From: JBOCEF01 sp050586345
Lineage (GTDB): Bacteria > Pseudomonadota > Alphaproteobacteria > Rhodobacterales > Rhodobacteraceae
Reading direction: 5' to 3'
Assembly (NCBI RefSeq): GCF_050586345.1
Contig: NZ_JBOCEF010000005.1
Coordinates: forward strand, 62,001-126,000
Length of the DNA: 64,000 nucleotides
The position numbers and the translations under genes were made by a program. The notes below the pieces were generated by a model. That model had not been told where the DNA came from. It made no database searches and worked only from the letters and a program-made list of their open reading frames with translations. Below, piece by piece: positions 32,690 to 41,056 of the stretch; position 1 is the first letter of the stretch, and each line of letters begins with the position of its first letter.

Positions 32690-33352
32690 ATGCGCGTGAA
32701 AATCTGCGGGATCAACTCGGCCGGGGCGCGGGACGCCGCCGTGGACGCCGGCGCGGCCTATCTCGGCTTCGTGTTCTTCGCGAAAAGCCCCCGCAACGTG
32801 ACCGTGGACCAGGCCGCCGCGCTGGCCGCCGAGGTTCCCCCCGGCATCGCCAAGGTCGCCCTGACGGTCAATGCCGACGACGCGACGCTGGATGCGATCA
32901 TGGACCGCGTCCCCCTCGACATGCTGCAGCTTCACGGGTCCGAGGACCCGCGCCGCGTCGCCATCCTGCGCGCCCGCTACGGGCTGCCGGTGATGAAGGC
33001 CGTCGGCGTGCGCGAGGAAGCCGACCTCGCCGCCATCGCGACTTATGCGCCCGTCTGCGACCAGGTGCTGGTGGACGCCAAGGCCCCGAAGGGCGCGGAC
33101 CTGCCCGGCGGCAACGGGCTCGCCTTCGACTGGCGGCTGGTGGCGGGGCGGCGCTGGGCGCTGCCCTGGATGCTCGCGGGCGGCCTGACCCCCGCGAACG
33201 CGGCCGAGGCGGTGCGCCTGACCGGGGCGCGGCAGCTCGACGTCTCCTCGGGCGTCGAGAGCGCCCCGGGCGTCAAGGACCCCGCCCTGATCCGCACCTT
33301 CATCGCCGCCGCGACCGGCGCCGCCGCGGGCGCCGCGGAGGCAAAGGGCTGA
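32690..33352 (+). CDS. trpF: Phosphoribosylanthranilate isomerase
   Basis: This 220-residue TIM-barrel enzyme isomerises phosphoribosylanthranilate in tryptophan synthesis. The catalytic cysteine is in MRVKICGINS and the catalytic aspartate in QVLVDAKAP. GFVFFAKSPRNV, LDMLQLHGSEDP and LAGGLTPANAAEAV match the family. It precedes trpB in most relatives; here two unrelated genes intervene. A TTGACC at 32628-32633 may be its -35 box, with no strong -10. Confidence 0.95.
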   Translation: MRVKICGINSAGARDAAVDAGAAYLGFVFFAKSPRNVTVDQAAALAAEVPPGIAKVALTVNADDATLDAIMDRVPLDMLQLHGSEDPRRVAILRARYGLPVMKAVGVREEADLAAIATYAPVCDQVLVDAKAPKGADLPGGNGLAFDWRLVAGRRWALPWMLAGGLTPANAAEAVRLTGARQLDVSSGVESAPGVKDPALIRTFIAAATGAAAGAAEAKG

Positions 33353-33437
33353 ACGCCTTTCCCGAATCCGCCGGACGCCTTTGCCACGGCCGCGCCCCCC
33401 TGCTACCGTTTGACGCGCGTGAGGAGAGCGGGAGAGC

Positions 33438-34595
33438 GTGATGCGGTCTGTGCAGGACTTTGTCGAGGCGGCGATCGCCGGGGGCGCCGCCCCGGGCGCG
33501 GTCGTCATGGTCGGCGACAGCTCGGGGACGGTTCATGCCTCGGCCCATGGGCGGCGCGGCCCGCGCGGCCCTGCGATGGGCCTCGACGCCACGTTCCGGC
33601 TGTTCTCGATGACCAAGGCGGTGGCCTCGGTGGCGGCGATGCGGCTGGTCGAGGAAGGCTCGCTCGACCTCGACGGGCCGGTGGGCGAGCTGCTGCCGGA
33701 CTTCGACGATTTGCAGGTGCTCGAGGGCTTCGACGGCGAGACGCCGATCCTGCGCCCCGCCGCCTCCCGCGCCACGGTGCGGCAGCTGATGACCCACACC
33801 GCCGGCCCGGTCTACGAGATGTGGAGCGCCGAGCAGCGCCGCTACCTCAAGGCCTCGGGCCTGCCGGGGATGGGCGTCGGCGCGCGCGACAGCTTCCGCG
33901 CCTACCCGCTGGCCTTCGATCCCGGCACGCGCTTCGGCTACGGCGTCTCGACCGACTGGCTCGGCCGGGTGATCGAGGAAGCCTCGGGCGAGCGGGTCGA
34001 CGGGTTCCTGGCGCGCGAGGTGCTGGCCCCGCTGGGGATGAGCTCGACCTCGGTGGAATGCTCGCCCGAGATGTCGGGGCGGCTGGTGGCGTCCTGCGCC
34101 CGCGGCGAGGACGGCTTCGCGCCGATCGACGCGGGCCCGCCCGAACAGCCCGAGGTCTGGTGCATGGGGCAGGCGCTCTATGGCACGGCGCCGGACTACC
34201 TGCGCTTCCTGCGGATGCTGCTGAACAAGGGCGCGCTGGACGGCGCAAGGGTGCTGTCCGAGGAAGGGGTGGAGGTGCTCCTCGGCGATCACACCGACCC
34301 GCTGCTGATCCCGCCCTTCAAATCGGTCAGCCGCCTCGCCTCGGCGGATATCGACTTCTTCCCCGGCATCGCCAAGTCGCATTCGCTGATGGCGATGCGG
34401 GTGAACCAGGACGTGCCGGGCCGCCGCCGGGCCGGGTCGAACGGCTGGGCGGGGCTGATGAACACCCATTTCTGGGTCGACCCGGCCTCGGGGATCTGCG
34501 CGGTGCTGATGATGCAGCACCTGCCCTTCATGGAGCCGGGCGCGGCGCAGCTTCTGTCCGACGTGGAGGCCGCGGTCTACGCCGAGCTGGGCTGA
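33438..34595 (+). CDS. Beta-lactamase-fold serine hydrolase
   Basis: This 385-residue protein has the class C beta-lactamase / penicillin-binding fold. The SxxK nucleophile is S57 with K60 in FSMTKAVAS, the second motif is YGVSTDWLG (Y-x-S in place of Y-x-N), and THTAGPVYEM follows the LMTH turn. No signal peptide is visible, so it is probably a cytoplasmic esterase or peptidase rather than an antibiotic-degrading enzyme. It sits between trpF and trpB and may be transcribed with them. Its 3' end overlaps the convergent VPLPA-CTERM gene by 19 bases. Confidence 0.88.
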   Translation: MMRSVQDFVEAAIAGGAAPGAVVMVGDSSGTVHASAHGRRGPRGPAMGLDATFRLFSMTKAVASVAAMRLVEEGSLDLDGPVGELLPDFDDLQVLEGFDGETPILRPAASRATVRQLMTHTAGPVYEMWSAEQRRYLKASGLPGMGVGARDSFRAYPLAFDPGTRFGYGVSTDWLGRVIEEASGERVDGFLAREVLAPLGMSSTSVECSPEMSGRLVASCARGEDGFAPIDAGPPEQPEVWCMGQALYGTAPDYLRFLRMLLNKGALDGARVLSEEGVEVLLGDHTDPLLIPPFKSVSRLASADIDFFPGIAKSHSLMAMRVNQDVPGRRRAGSNGWAGLMNTHFWVDPASGICAVLMMQHLPFMEPGAAQLLSDVEAAVYAELG

Positions 34596-35143
34596 GCGGG
34601 CCGAGCGCGCCGCCGGCGCGCGGCGGCGGCCAGCGCGGCCAGTCCCGTGAGCGCCAGCGCGCCGCCCGCGGGAAGCGGCACGTCCGCCTCGGGGCCGAAG
34701 GTGACCACGAAGCGCGCGCCCGCGCCCGAGATCCCGCCCGTCTGGCTGAGATCCGCCTCGATCTGGTTCGCGGTCCAGGTGACGAGGGGCGTGTTCTGGA
34801 AGGTGCTCCAGACCAGCTTGACGCTGAGGATGTCGGGCAGCGCGTTGTAGGCGTCGGTCAGCACCGGCCCGTTGAAGCCCTGGTTCGGGTCGAAGGTGTT
34901 GAGCGGGTTGAGCTGCACCTCGAAGAACACGCCGTCGAGGTCGAGGCTGTAGTATTCGGCCACCTCCACCCCCGGACCGCCGGTGATGTCCTGCACGAAG
35001 AAGGGGGTGGCGTGGAAAATATGCTGGAACGCCACCGTCTTCCCGTCGAACCCGGCGCCCAGGGCCGGGGACGCGGCGAGCGCGGCGCAGGTGAGGGCGG
35101 CGAAGGGGAAGGCGGCGGCGGGTCGGATCGCAAGGGCTCTCAT
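34577..35143 (-). CDS. VPLPA-CTERM surface/exported protein (3rd)
   Basis: This protein of about 188 residues begins MRALAIRPAAAFPFAALTC with cleavage near SPALGAGF, and ends DVPLPAGGALALTGLAALAA followed by ARRRRARPAQPSSA. The C-terminal signal is complete, but the tail after the arginines is longer than usual. It reads into the complement of the hydrolase gene, giving a 19-base convergent overlap. The middle has the alternating pattern of a beta-rich domain, with PNQGFNGPVLTDAYNAL and no catalytic motif. It stands opposite to the trp genes. Confidence 0.8.
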   Translation of the reverse strand: MRALAIRPAAAFPFAALTCAALAASPALGAGFDGKTVAFQHIFHATPFFVQDITGGPGVEVAEYYSLDLDGVFFEVQLNPLNTFDPNQGFNGPVLTDAYNALPDILSVKLVWSTFQNTPLVTWTANQIEADLSQTGGISGAGARFVVTFGPEADVPLPAGGALALTGLAALAAAARRRRARPAQPSSA

Positions 35144-35537
35144 TATCGGCCTCCGGTCTTGAAATAAGAGAATGCTGCGCCTGCACGGGCGTTCGGTCAA
35201 GCCGCGCGCGCCGGAGACATGCTCCGCCGCGCTCCCCTTCGCCTGGCCGCCCCCCCGTGGCCGGACGCGTGGCCGGACGCGCGGCGCCGGGGCAGGACGC
35301 CGACGCCTTCCTGTCGGCCAACCCCGACCTGCTGACCGCCGCGCCCCTGCGCGCCCGCTGGTCCGCCGCCCGCCTCGCCGACCCGCGGCGCGCGCAATTC
35401 CCTCCTCCCCGACCGCGTCTCACCCTGTGCGGTTCCCATGGACGCGGCCCGCGTTTCGGCGTAAGAGGCGGGTTCACGCGCGCGGCCCGACCGGCCGCGC
35501 CCTTCCCCGTGCGTCCAGAAGATCCCAGGTGAGCCTC
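35144..35537. other. 394-base intergenic region before trpB
   Basis: This region must hold the divergent control sequences of the VPLPA-CTERM gene and trpB. A tandem duplication GTGGCCGGACGC x2 is visible at about 35258-35282. No ribosome-site-linked reading frame, leader peptide with consecutive Trp codons or clear attenuator was seen. Confidence 0.4.
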
Positions 35538-36764
<1,227 letters not shown>

Positions 36765-36953
36765 CCGTTTCCCGGCGAGATGCGCCGGGGCGGTTCAAGA
36801 CGGGGCGACAGACCCCATGACGAGGGAGCCGGGGAGGATGGCGGGACACGCCCGCGCCTGACCCCGATCAGACCGAGCCGCCGCGGATCCGGCGCGCAAT
36901 CACGGCCCCGCGGCAAGGTTCCGGCGGGGCGGCAAGACAAGGCGGAACGTTAC

Positions 36954-37412
36954 GTGTCCAAATTTGAAATCGGGGACATGGTGGTCCTCATCTCCGGCTC
37001 CATGCGCATGGCTGTTGAATCCTTCGAGGACGAGGCCGTCTCGGTGGTCTGGTGCCACGAGGGCAAGGTCGGCCGCGACACCTTCCACGAGGCGCTGCTG
37101 AACAAGTGGGAAGCCCGTGAGAACGAGCGCGGCGGCGACCGCGGCGGCTTCGGCGGGCGCGGCGGCGACCGCGGCGGGTTCAACAAGGGCGGCGATCGCG
37201 GCGGCTGGAACAAGGGCGGCGATCGCGGCGACCGTGGCGGCGACCGCGGCGGCTGGAACAAGGGCGGCGACCGCGGCGACCGCGGCGGCTGGAACAAGGG
37301 CGGCGACCGGGGCGACCGCCCGCAGCGCGGCGGCTGGGACGACCGCGGCGGCGACCGCGGCTATGACGGCCGCCCGCGCGAGAAGAAATACTTCCGCTCG
37401 AACGACGAGTGA
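36954..37412 (+). CDS. DUF2158 (YodC-like) protein with RGG/GWNKGGDRG repeats
   Basis: This protein of about 152 residues starts at a GTG (SKFEIGDMVVLISGSMRMAVE) with AAGGCGGAA upstream. The first 60 residues match the DUF2158/YodC fold (EDEAVSVVWCHEGKVGRDTF). The remaining ~90 residues are a disordered repeat of GGDRGGWNK and GGDRGDR units with RGG motifs, like eukaryotic RNA-binding tails and some bacterial cold-shock helicases. An RNA-binding role is inferred from composition only. It lies between trpB and trpA, with a terminator directly after it. A longer in-frame start at 36780 exists but lacks a ribosome site. Confidence 0.8.
   Translation: MSKFEIGDMVVLISGSMRMAVESFEDEAVSVVWCHEGKVGRDTFHEALLNKWEARENERGGDRGGFGGRGGDRGGFNKGGDRGGWNKGGDRGDRGGDRGGWNKGGDRGDRGGWNKGGDRGDRPQRGGWDDRGGDRGYDGRPREKKYFRSNDE
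37129..37345 (+). repeat. Imperfect tandem repeats encoding the RGG tail
   Basis: Units close to GGCGGCGACCGCGGCGGCTG plus GAACAAG recur at irregular spacing of roughly 27 to 54 bases, encoding GGDRGGWNK. Length variation between strains would be expected. Confidence 0.75.
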
Positions 37413-37417
37413 TCGAC

Positions 37418-37450
37418 AAAGGGGGGCGCCTGCCTGCGGGCGCCCCTTTT
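37418..37450 (+). terminator. Terminator between the DUF2158 gene and trpA
   Basis: GGGGGCGCC-TGCCTGCG-GGCGCCCC is followed by TTTT, starting within ten bases of the stop. It separates the DUF2158 gene from trpA, so trpA needs its own promoter or read-through. Confidence 0.8.
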
Positions 37451-37513
37451 CCAACCTGACGAGCCTGCCCGGGCGGCGCTTTCCAGCCCCCGGTCCATCG
37501 ACGGAGAGTTCCG

Positions 37514-38305
37514 ATGTCGCGCATTCCCGCCACCTTCCAGCGTCTCTCGGACGAGGGCCGCAAGGCGTTCGTCGCCTTCGTCATGGCGGGCGACCCGGAT
37601 TATGACCGCTGCCTCGAAGTGGTGAAGGGGCTGCCCGAAGCGGGCGCCGACATCATCGAGCTCGGGATGCCCTTCACCGACCCGATGGCCGACGGCCCGG
37701 CGATCCAGCTGGCCGGCCAGCGCGCGCTCGAAGCGGGCATGACGCTGAACAAGACCCTGCAGATGGTGCGCGACTTCCGCGCCGTCGACGACACGACCCC
37801 CATCGTGCTCATGGGCTATTACAACCCGATCTATTCCAAGGGCGTGGACGCCTTCCTGGAGGAGGCGAAGGAAGCGGGCGTCGACGGGCTGATCGTGGTC
37901 GACCTGCCGCCGGAAGAGGACGAGGAGCTCTGCATCCCGGCCCAGGCCGCGGGCCTGAACTTCATCCGTCTCGCGACCCCGACGACCGATGACGCGCGCC
38001 TGCCGAAGGTGCTGCAGAACACGTCCGGGTTCGTCTACTACGTCTCGATCACCGGGATCACCGGTTCGGCCGAGGCCTCGGCCGCCGCGGTGGCCCCCGA
38101 GGTCGAGCGCATCCGCGCCGGCGGCGGGCTGCCGGTCTGCGTCGGCTTCGGCATCAAGACGGCCGAGCGCGCCCGGGACATCGCGGCGGTGGCGGACGGC
38201 TCGGTGGTCGGCTCGGCCATCGTCGACCGGATCGGCCGCGGCGACGCGCCCGCCGACGTGCTGGCCTTCGTCAAGGAGCTGGCCGACGGCGCCCACGCGG
38301 CCTGA
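37514..38305 (+). CDS. trpA: Tryptophan synthase alpha chain
   Basis: This 263-residue TIM-barrel subunit cleaves indole-3-glycerol phosphate to indole, which is channelled to TrpB. Catalytic Glu is in ADIIELGMPFTDP and Asp in DPMADGPAIQLAGQRAL. The phosphate-binding segments YVSITGITGSAEA and CVGFGIKTAERA are present. The ATG follows GGAGAGTTCCG. A terminator lies 25 bases after the stop. Confidence 0.97.
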   Translation: MSRIPATFQRLSDEGRKAFVAFVMAGDPDYDRCLEVVKGLPEAGADIIELGMPFTDPMADGPAIQLAGQRALEAGMTLNKTLQMVRDFRAVDDTTPIVLMGYYNPIYSKGVDAFLEEAKEAGVDGLIVVDLPPEEDEELCIPAQAAGLNFIRLATPTTDDARLPKVLQNTSGFVYYVSITGITGSAEASAAAVAPEVERIRAGGGLPVCVGFGIKTAERARDIAAVADGSVVGSAIVDRIGRGDAPADVLAFVKELADGAHAA

Positions 38306-38330
38306 TCGGCCTTCTTCCGGGCGACATGCA

Positions 38331-38364
38331 AAAGGGCGCGGCCGAGGCCGCGCCCTTTCGCGTT
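38331..38364 (+). terminator. Terminator after trpA
   Basis: A perfect 12-bp stem (AAAGGGCGCGGC with GCCGCGCCCTTT, loop CGAG) is followed by CGCGTTTCGG. It lies between convergent genes and may serve the minus-strand SDR gene as well. Confidence 0.9.
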
Positions 38365-38387
38365 TCGGCATGGCGCGGAGGGCGCCG

Positions 38388-39155
38388 TCACTGCCGCGGC
38401 AGCCCCAGCGCGTCGCGCACCGCGTCGGCGCGCAGGCTCACATCGCCGCCCGCGTGCTCTTCGCCCGCGTCGCCGCAGAGCCAGACCACGCATTTGCCGA
38501 CCCATTCGGGGGGAATGTGGTCCTCCCATTCCAGCTTCGAGACCGGGTTGATGCCGCTCGCCTTGATCTCCCGCTGCATCTGGGTGGCGACGGTGCCGGG
38601 CGACAGGCCGACGACCCGGATCCCGCGTCCCTTCAGCTCCAGGTCCGCGCCGCGGGTCAGCGACAGCACCGCGGCCTTCGAGGCGCAGTAATGCGTCCAC
38701 CCCTCGAGGTTCCCGGTCGCCGCGCCCGAGGAGATGTTGATGACGATCCCGCCATCGACCATCGCCGGGGCCGCGGCGCGGATGCCGTGGTAGACGCCGT
38801 TGACGTTGACGTCGATCACCCTGGTCCAGCCCGCCGGGTCGCTGTCCACCAGCCGCGCGATCGGGTCGATCAGCCCGGCATTGTTCAGAAGAATGTCCAG
38901 CCGCCCGAACGTGGCCGTCGTCGCCTTCACCGCGGCTTCCACGGCGGCGTAGTCGCTCACGTCGCAGGGGACGGCGAGCGCGGCGTAGCCCGCGGCGCGC
39001 AGCTCGGCCGCCAGCGCCTCGATCTCGGGCGCGCTGCGGGCGGTCAGGACGACCGAGGCCCCGGCCTCGGCCAGGCTCCAGGCCGCGGCCGCGCCGATGC
39101 CGCGGCTCGCGCCGGTGATCAGGGCGACCTTGCCGGTCAGGTCGATGGGGTCCAT
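38388..39155 (-). CDS. Short-chain dehydrogenase/reductase
   Basis: This 255-residue protein has the classical SDR features: cofactor loop TGASRGIGAAAAWSL near the N-terminus, NNAG in DILLNNAGLIDP, the catalytic serine in INISSGAATG, and YCASK with Tyr and Lys. The position after beta-2 (LTARSAPE) suggests NADP preference. The substrate cannot be read from sequence. The ATG at 39155 has GGAGCGAGCC upstream. The adjacent divergent LysR gene is its likely regulator; starts are 104 bases apart. Confidence 0.93.
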   Translation of the reverse strand: MDPIDLTGKVALITGASRGIGAAAAWSLAEAGASVVLTARSAPEIEALAAELRAAGYAALAVPCDVSDYAAVEAAVKATTATFGRLDILLNNAGLIDPIARLVDSDPAGWTRVIDVNVNGVYHGIRAAAPAMVDGGIVINISSGAATGNLEGWTHYCASKAAVLSLTRGADLELKGRGIRVVGLSPGTVATQMQREIKASGINPVSKLEWEDHIPPEWVGKCVVWLCGDAGEEHAGGDVSLRADAVRDALGLPRQ

Positions 39156-39258
39156 GGCTCGCTCCGTTCGTCGTTCTTGCCTCGGAAGGACTTGTAGCCC
39201 GCCGCGCGCCCCTGACAAATGGCAGGTATGGCACGGAATTCATGCGAGGGGCGCAGCA

Positions 39259-40176
39259 ATGGAGCTGGAGGACCTGCGCCGCTTCGCCGTGGTCGCCCGC
39301 CGCGGCGGCATCGCGGCGGCGGCGGCGGAACTGGGGATGGAGGCCTCGACCCTCTCGCGCCGCATCGCGGGGCTGGAGCGGGCGGCGGGCGCGCGGCTCT
39401 TGCACCGGACCACGCGGTCGATGTCGCTGACCGCCGAGGGCGCGCGGCTGCTGGAGGGCGCGGAGGCGGCGCTCGATGCGCTCGACGCCGCGCGGGCCGA
39501 GATCGCGGGGCAGGGGCGGGGCGCGGGCGGCGTCGCGGGCGTTGTGCGGATCACCGCCTCGACCGCCTTCGGGGAATGGGCGCTGGCGCCGCGGCTGGGC
39601 GCGCTGCGGGCGCGGCATCCGGGCCTGTCGGTGGAGCTGTCGCTGACCGACGCGCCGCTGGACCTGGCCGCCGCGGGGATGGACCTGGCCTTGCGGCTGG
39701 GGCCGGAGCCGGAGGGCCCCGCCACCCGCCTGCGCCCGGTGCGGCACCTGGTCTGCGCCGCGCCCGCCTGGGCCGCGGGGCGCGCCGTGGACGGGCCCGA
39801 GGCGCTGCGCGGCGTCGATTGCCTCCTCTATGCCATGGCCGGGCTGCGCGACGCCTGGAGCCTGCGCCGCCCCGGCGAGGCGATCCGGCGGATCCCGGTC
39901 TCCGGCCCGCTGGCGCTCAGCTCCGCCGCCGCCTTGCGCCGGGCGGCGGTGGAGGGGCTGGGCCCCGCCGCCCTCGCCGACTGGCTGGTGGAGGAGGACC
40001 TCGCGGCCGGGCGCCTCGTGGACCTGCTGCCGGGCTGGGAAGCGGCCCCGAGCCGCTTCGGCGCCGCGCTGTGGCTGATGCGGCCCGGAACGGCTGGGGC
40101 GCGGGCCGCCGCGGCCCCGCCGCCGCGGCGGGTGCAGGCGGCGATGGACTGGCTGGTCGAGGCGTTCGGCGCCTGA
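39259..40176 (+). CDS. LysR-family transcriptional regulator
   Basis: This 305-residue protein has the N-terminal LysR helix-turn-helix (MELEDLRRFAVVARRGGIAA through STLSRRIAGLERAAGARLLHRTTRSMSLTAEG), followed by a periplasmic-binding-protein-like effector domain. It resembles the LysR subgroup with HRTTRSMSLTAEG, often found divergent from a dehydrogenase. The ATG follows GAGGGGCGCAGCA. Its likely targets are its own promoter and the SDR gene opposite; the inducer is unknown. Confidence 0.93.
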   Translation: MELEDLRRFAVVARRGGIAAAAAELGMEASTLSRRIAGLERAAGARLLHRTTRSMSLTAEGARLLEGAEAALDALDAARAEIAGQGRGAGGVAGVVRITASTAFGEWALAPRLGALRARHPGLSVELSLTDAPLDLAAAGMDLALRLGPEPEGPATRLRPVRHLVCAAPAWAAGRAVDGPEALRGVDCLLYAMAGLRDAWSLRRPGEAIRRIPVSGPLALSSAAALRRAAVEGLGPAALADWLVEEDLAAGRLVDLLPGWEAAPSRFGAALWLMRPGTAGARAAAAPPPRRVQAAMDWLVEAFGA

Positions 40177-40210
40177 CCCCCGGTCCCCCGGACATTCCCC
40201 GCCCCCCGCA

Positions 40211-40247
40211 AACGCGAAACGGCCGCGAAGGTGTCCCTTCGCGGCCG
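40211..40247. terminator. Bidirectional terminator between the LysR gene and the peroxiredoxin gene
   Basis: CGGCCGCGAAGG pairs with CCTTCGCGGCCG around TGTC. On the minus strand it is followed by TTTCGCGTTTGC, the tail seen at other terminators, so it best fits the end of the peroxiredoxin gene; the LysR gene ends just before it. Confidence 0.75.
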
Positions 40248-40281
40248 CCGCGTCATCGCTTCGGACGACTGCGCCCGTATA

Positions 40282-40827
40282 TCAGGCGGCTTTCTCAGCC
40301 TTCGCGGCCTTCAGGGCCTCGAGGATGTTCTGGGGCGAGGATTCGCCATAGGGGTCGTCGCCGCAGTTGTCGGCGTAGCCCGGCTCTTCGAACCACATCT
40401 CGACCACGCCGTCATTGACCACGGCGCCGTAGCGCCAGGAGCGCATGCCGAAGCCGAGGTTATCCTTGGCGACCAGCATGCCCATCTTGCGGGTGAATTC
40501 GCCCGAGCCGTCGGGGATCAGGCCGATGTTCTGGATGCCCTGGGACTTGCCCCAGGCGTTCATCACGAAGGCGTCGTTCACGGACACGCAGTAGATGGCG
40601 TCGATGCCCTGGGCCTGGAACTCGGGGTACAGCTTCTCGAAATCGGGGAGCTGGAAGGTCGAGCAGGTGGGGGTGAAGGCGCCCGGGAGCGAGAAGATCA
40701 CCACGCGCTTGCCGGCGAAATAGTCGGCGGTGGTCTTGTCTTCCCACTTGTAGGGGTTCGGGCCGCCGACGGCCTCGTCGCGGACGCGGGTGCGGAAGGT
40801 GACGTCGGGAACGCGGCGGTTCAGCAT
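40282..40827 (-). CDS. Peroxiredoxin, Prx5-like
   Basis: This 181-residue thiol peroxidase has the Prx5 active site GAFTPTCSTFQLP with peroxidatic C55, and a later cysteine in GYADNCGDDPYG that could act as a resolving residue. WGKSQGIQNIGLIPDGSGEF is typical of the family. The ATG at 40827 follows GAGGATGATCC; the longer frame to 40902 lacks a site. It reduces hydroperoxides, probably with glutaredoxin or thioredoxin. A promoter is visible upstream. Confidence 0.93.
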   Translation of the reverse strand: MLNRRVPDVTFRTRVRDEAVGGPNPYKWEDKTTADYFAGKRVVIFSLPGAFTPTCSTFQLPDFEKLYPEFQAQGIDAIYCVSVNDAFVMNAWGKSQGIQNIGLIPDGSGEFTRKMGMLVAKDNLGFGMRSWRYGAVVNDGVVEMWFEEPGYADNCGDDPYGESSPQNILEALKAAKAEKAA

Positions 40828-40901
40828 CGGATCATCCTCGGGATAGGGACGCGGCGGCCCGGGGAGGGGGCGGCCGAGTCGGGAAATCTGGAATGACTCC
40901 A

Positions 40902-40930
40902 ATCTATGCCGCGGCGCACCCGTTTTTCAA
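40902..40930 (-). promoter_or_regulatory. Putative promoter of the peroxiredoxin gene
   Basis: On the minus strand TTGAAA (40930-40925) and ATAGAT (40907-40902) are spaced by 17 bases, about 75 bases before the ATG. Further upstream (40960-41030) is an A+T-rich patch with the inverted repeat GTTGCA...TGCAAC, a possible regulator site. Confidence 0.5.
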
Positions 40931-41056
40931 TGCGGTGCGGCGAAATAACAGGACTTTCGCAGGGTTAATTATGGTCCTGCAACGGTTTGCGCAGGTTGCA
41001 TATCAGTATTGCGCTGCAACGAAAGCGAGATGAAATCAACCCGCGCCCGGCGCCGA

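Noticed and set aside
35144..35537. trp leader peptide and attenuator before trpB
   Set aside because: No short frame with consecutive Trp codons or alternative hairpins ending in a T run was seen.
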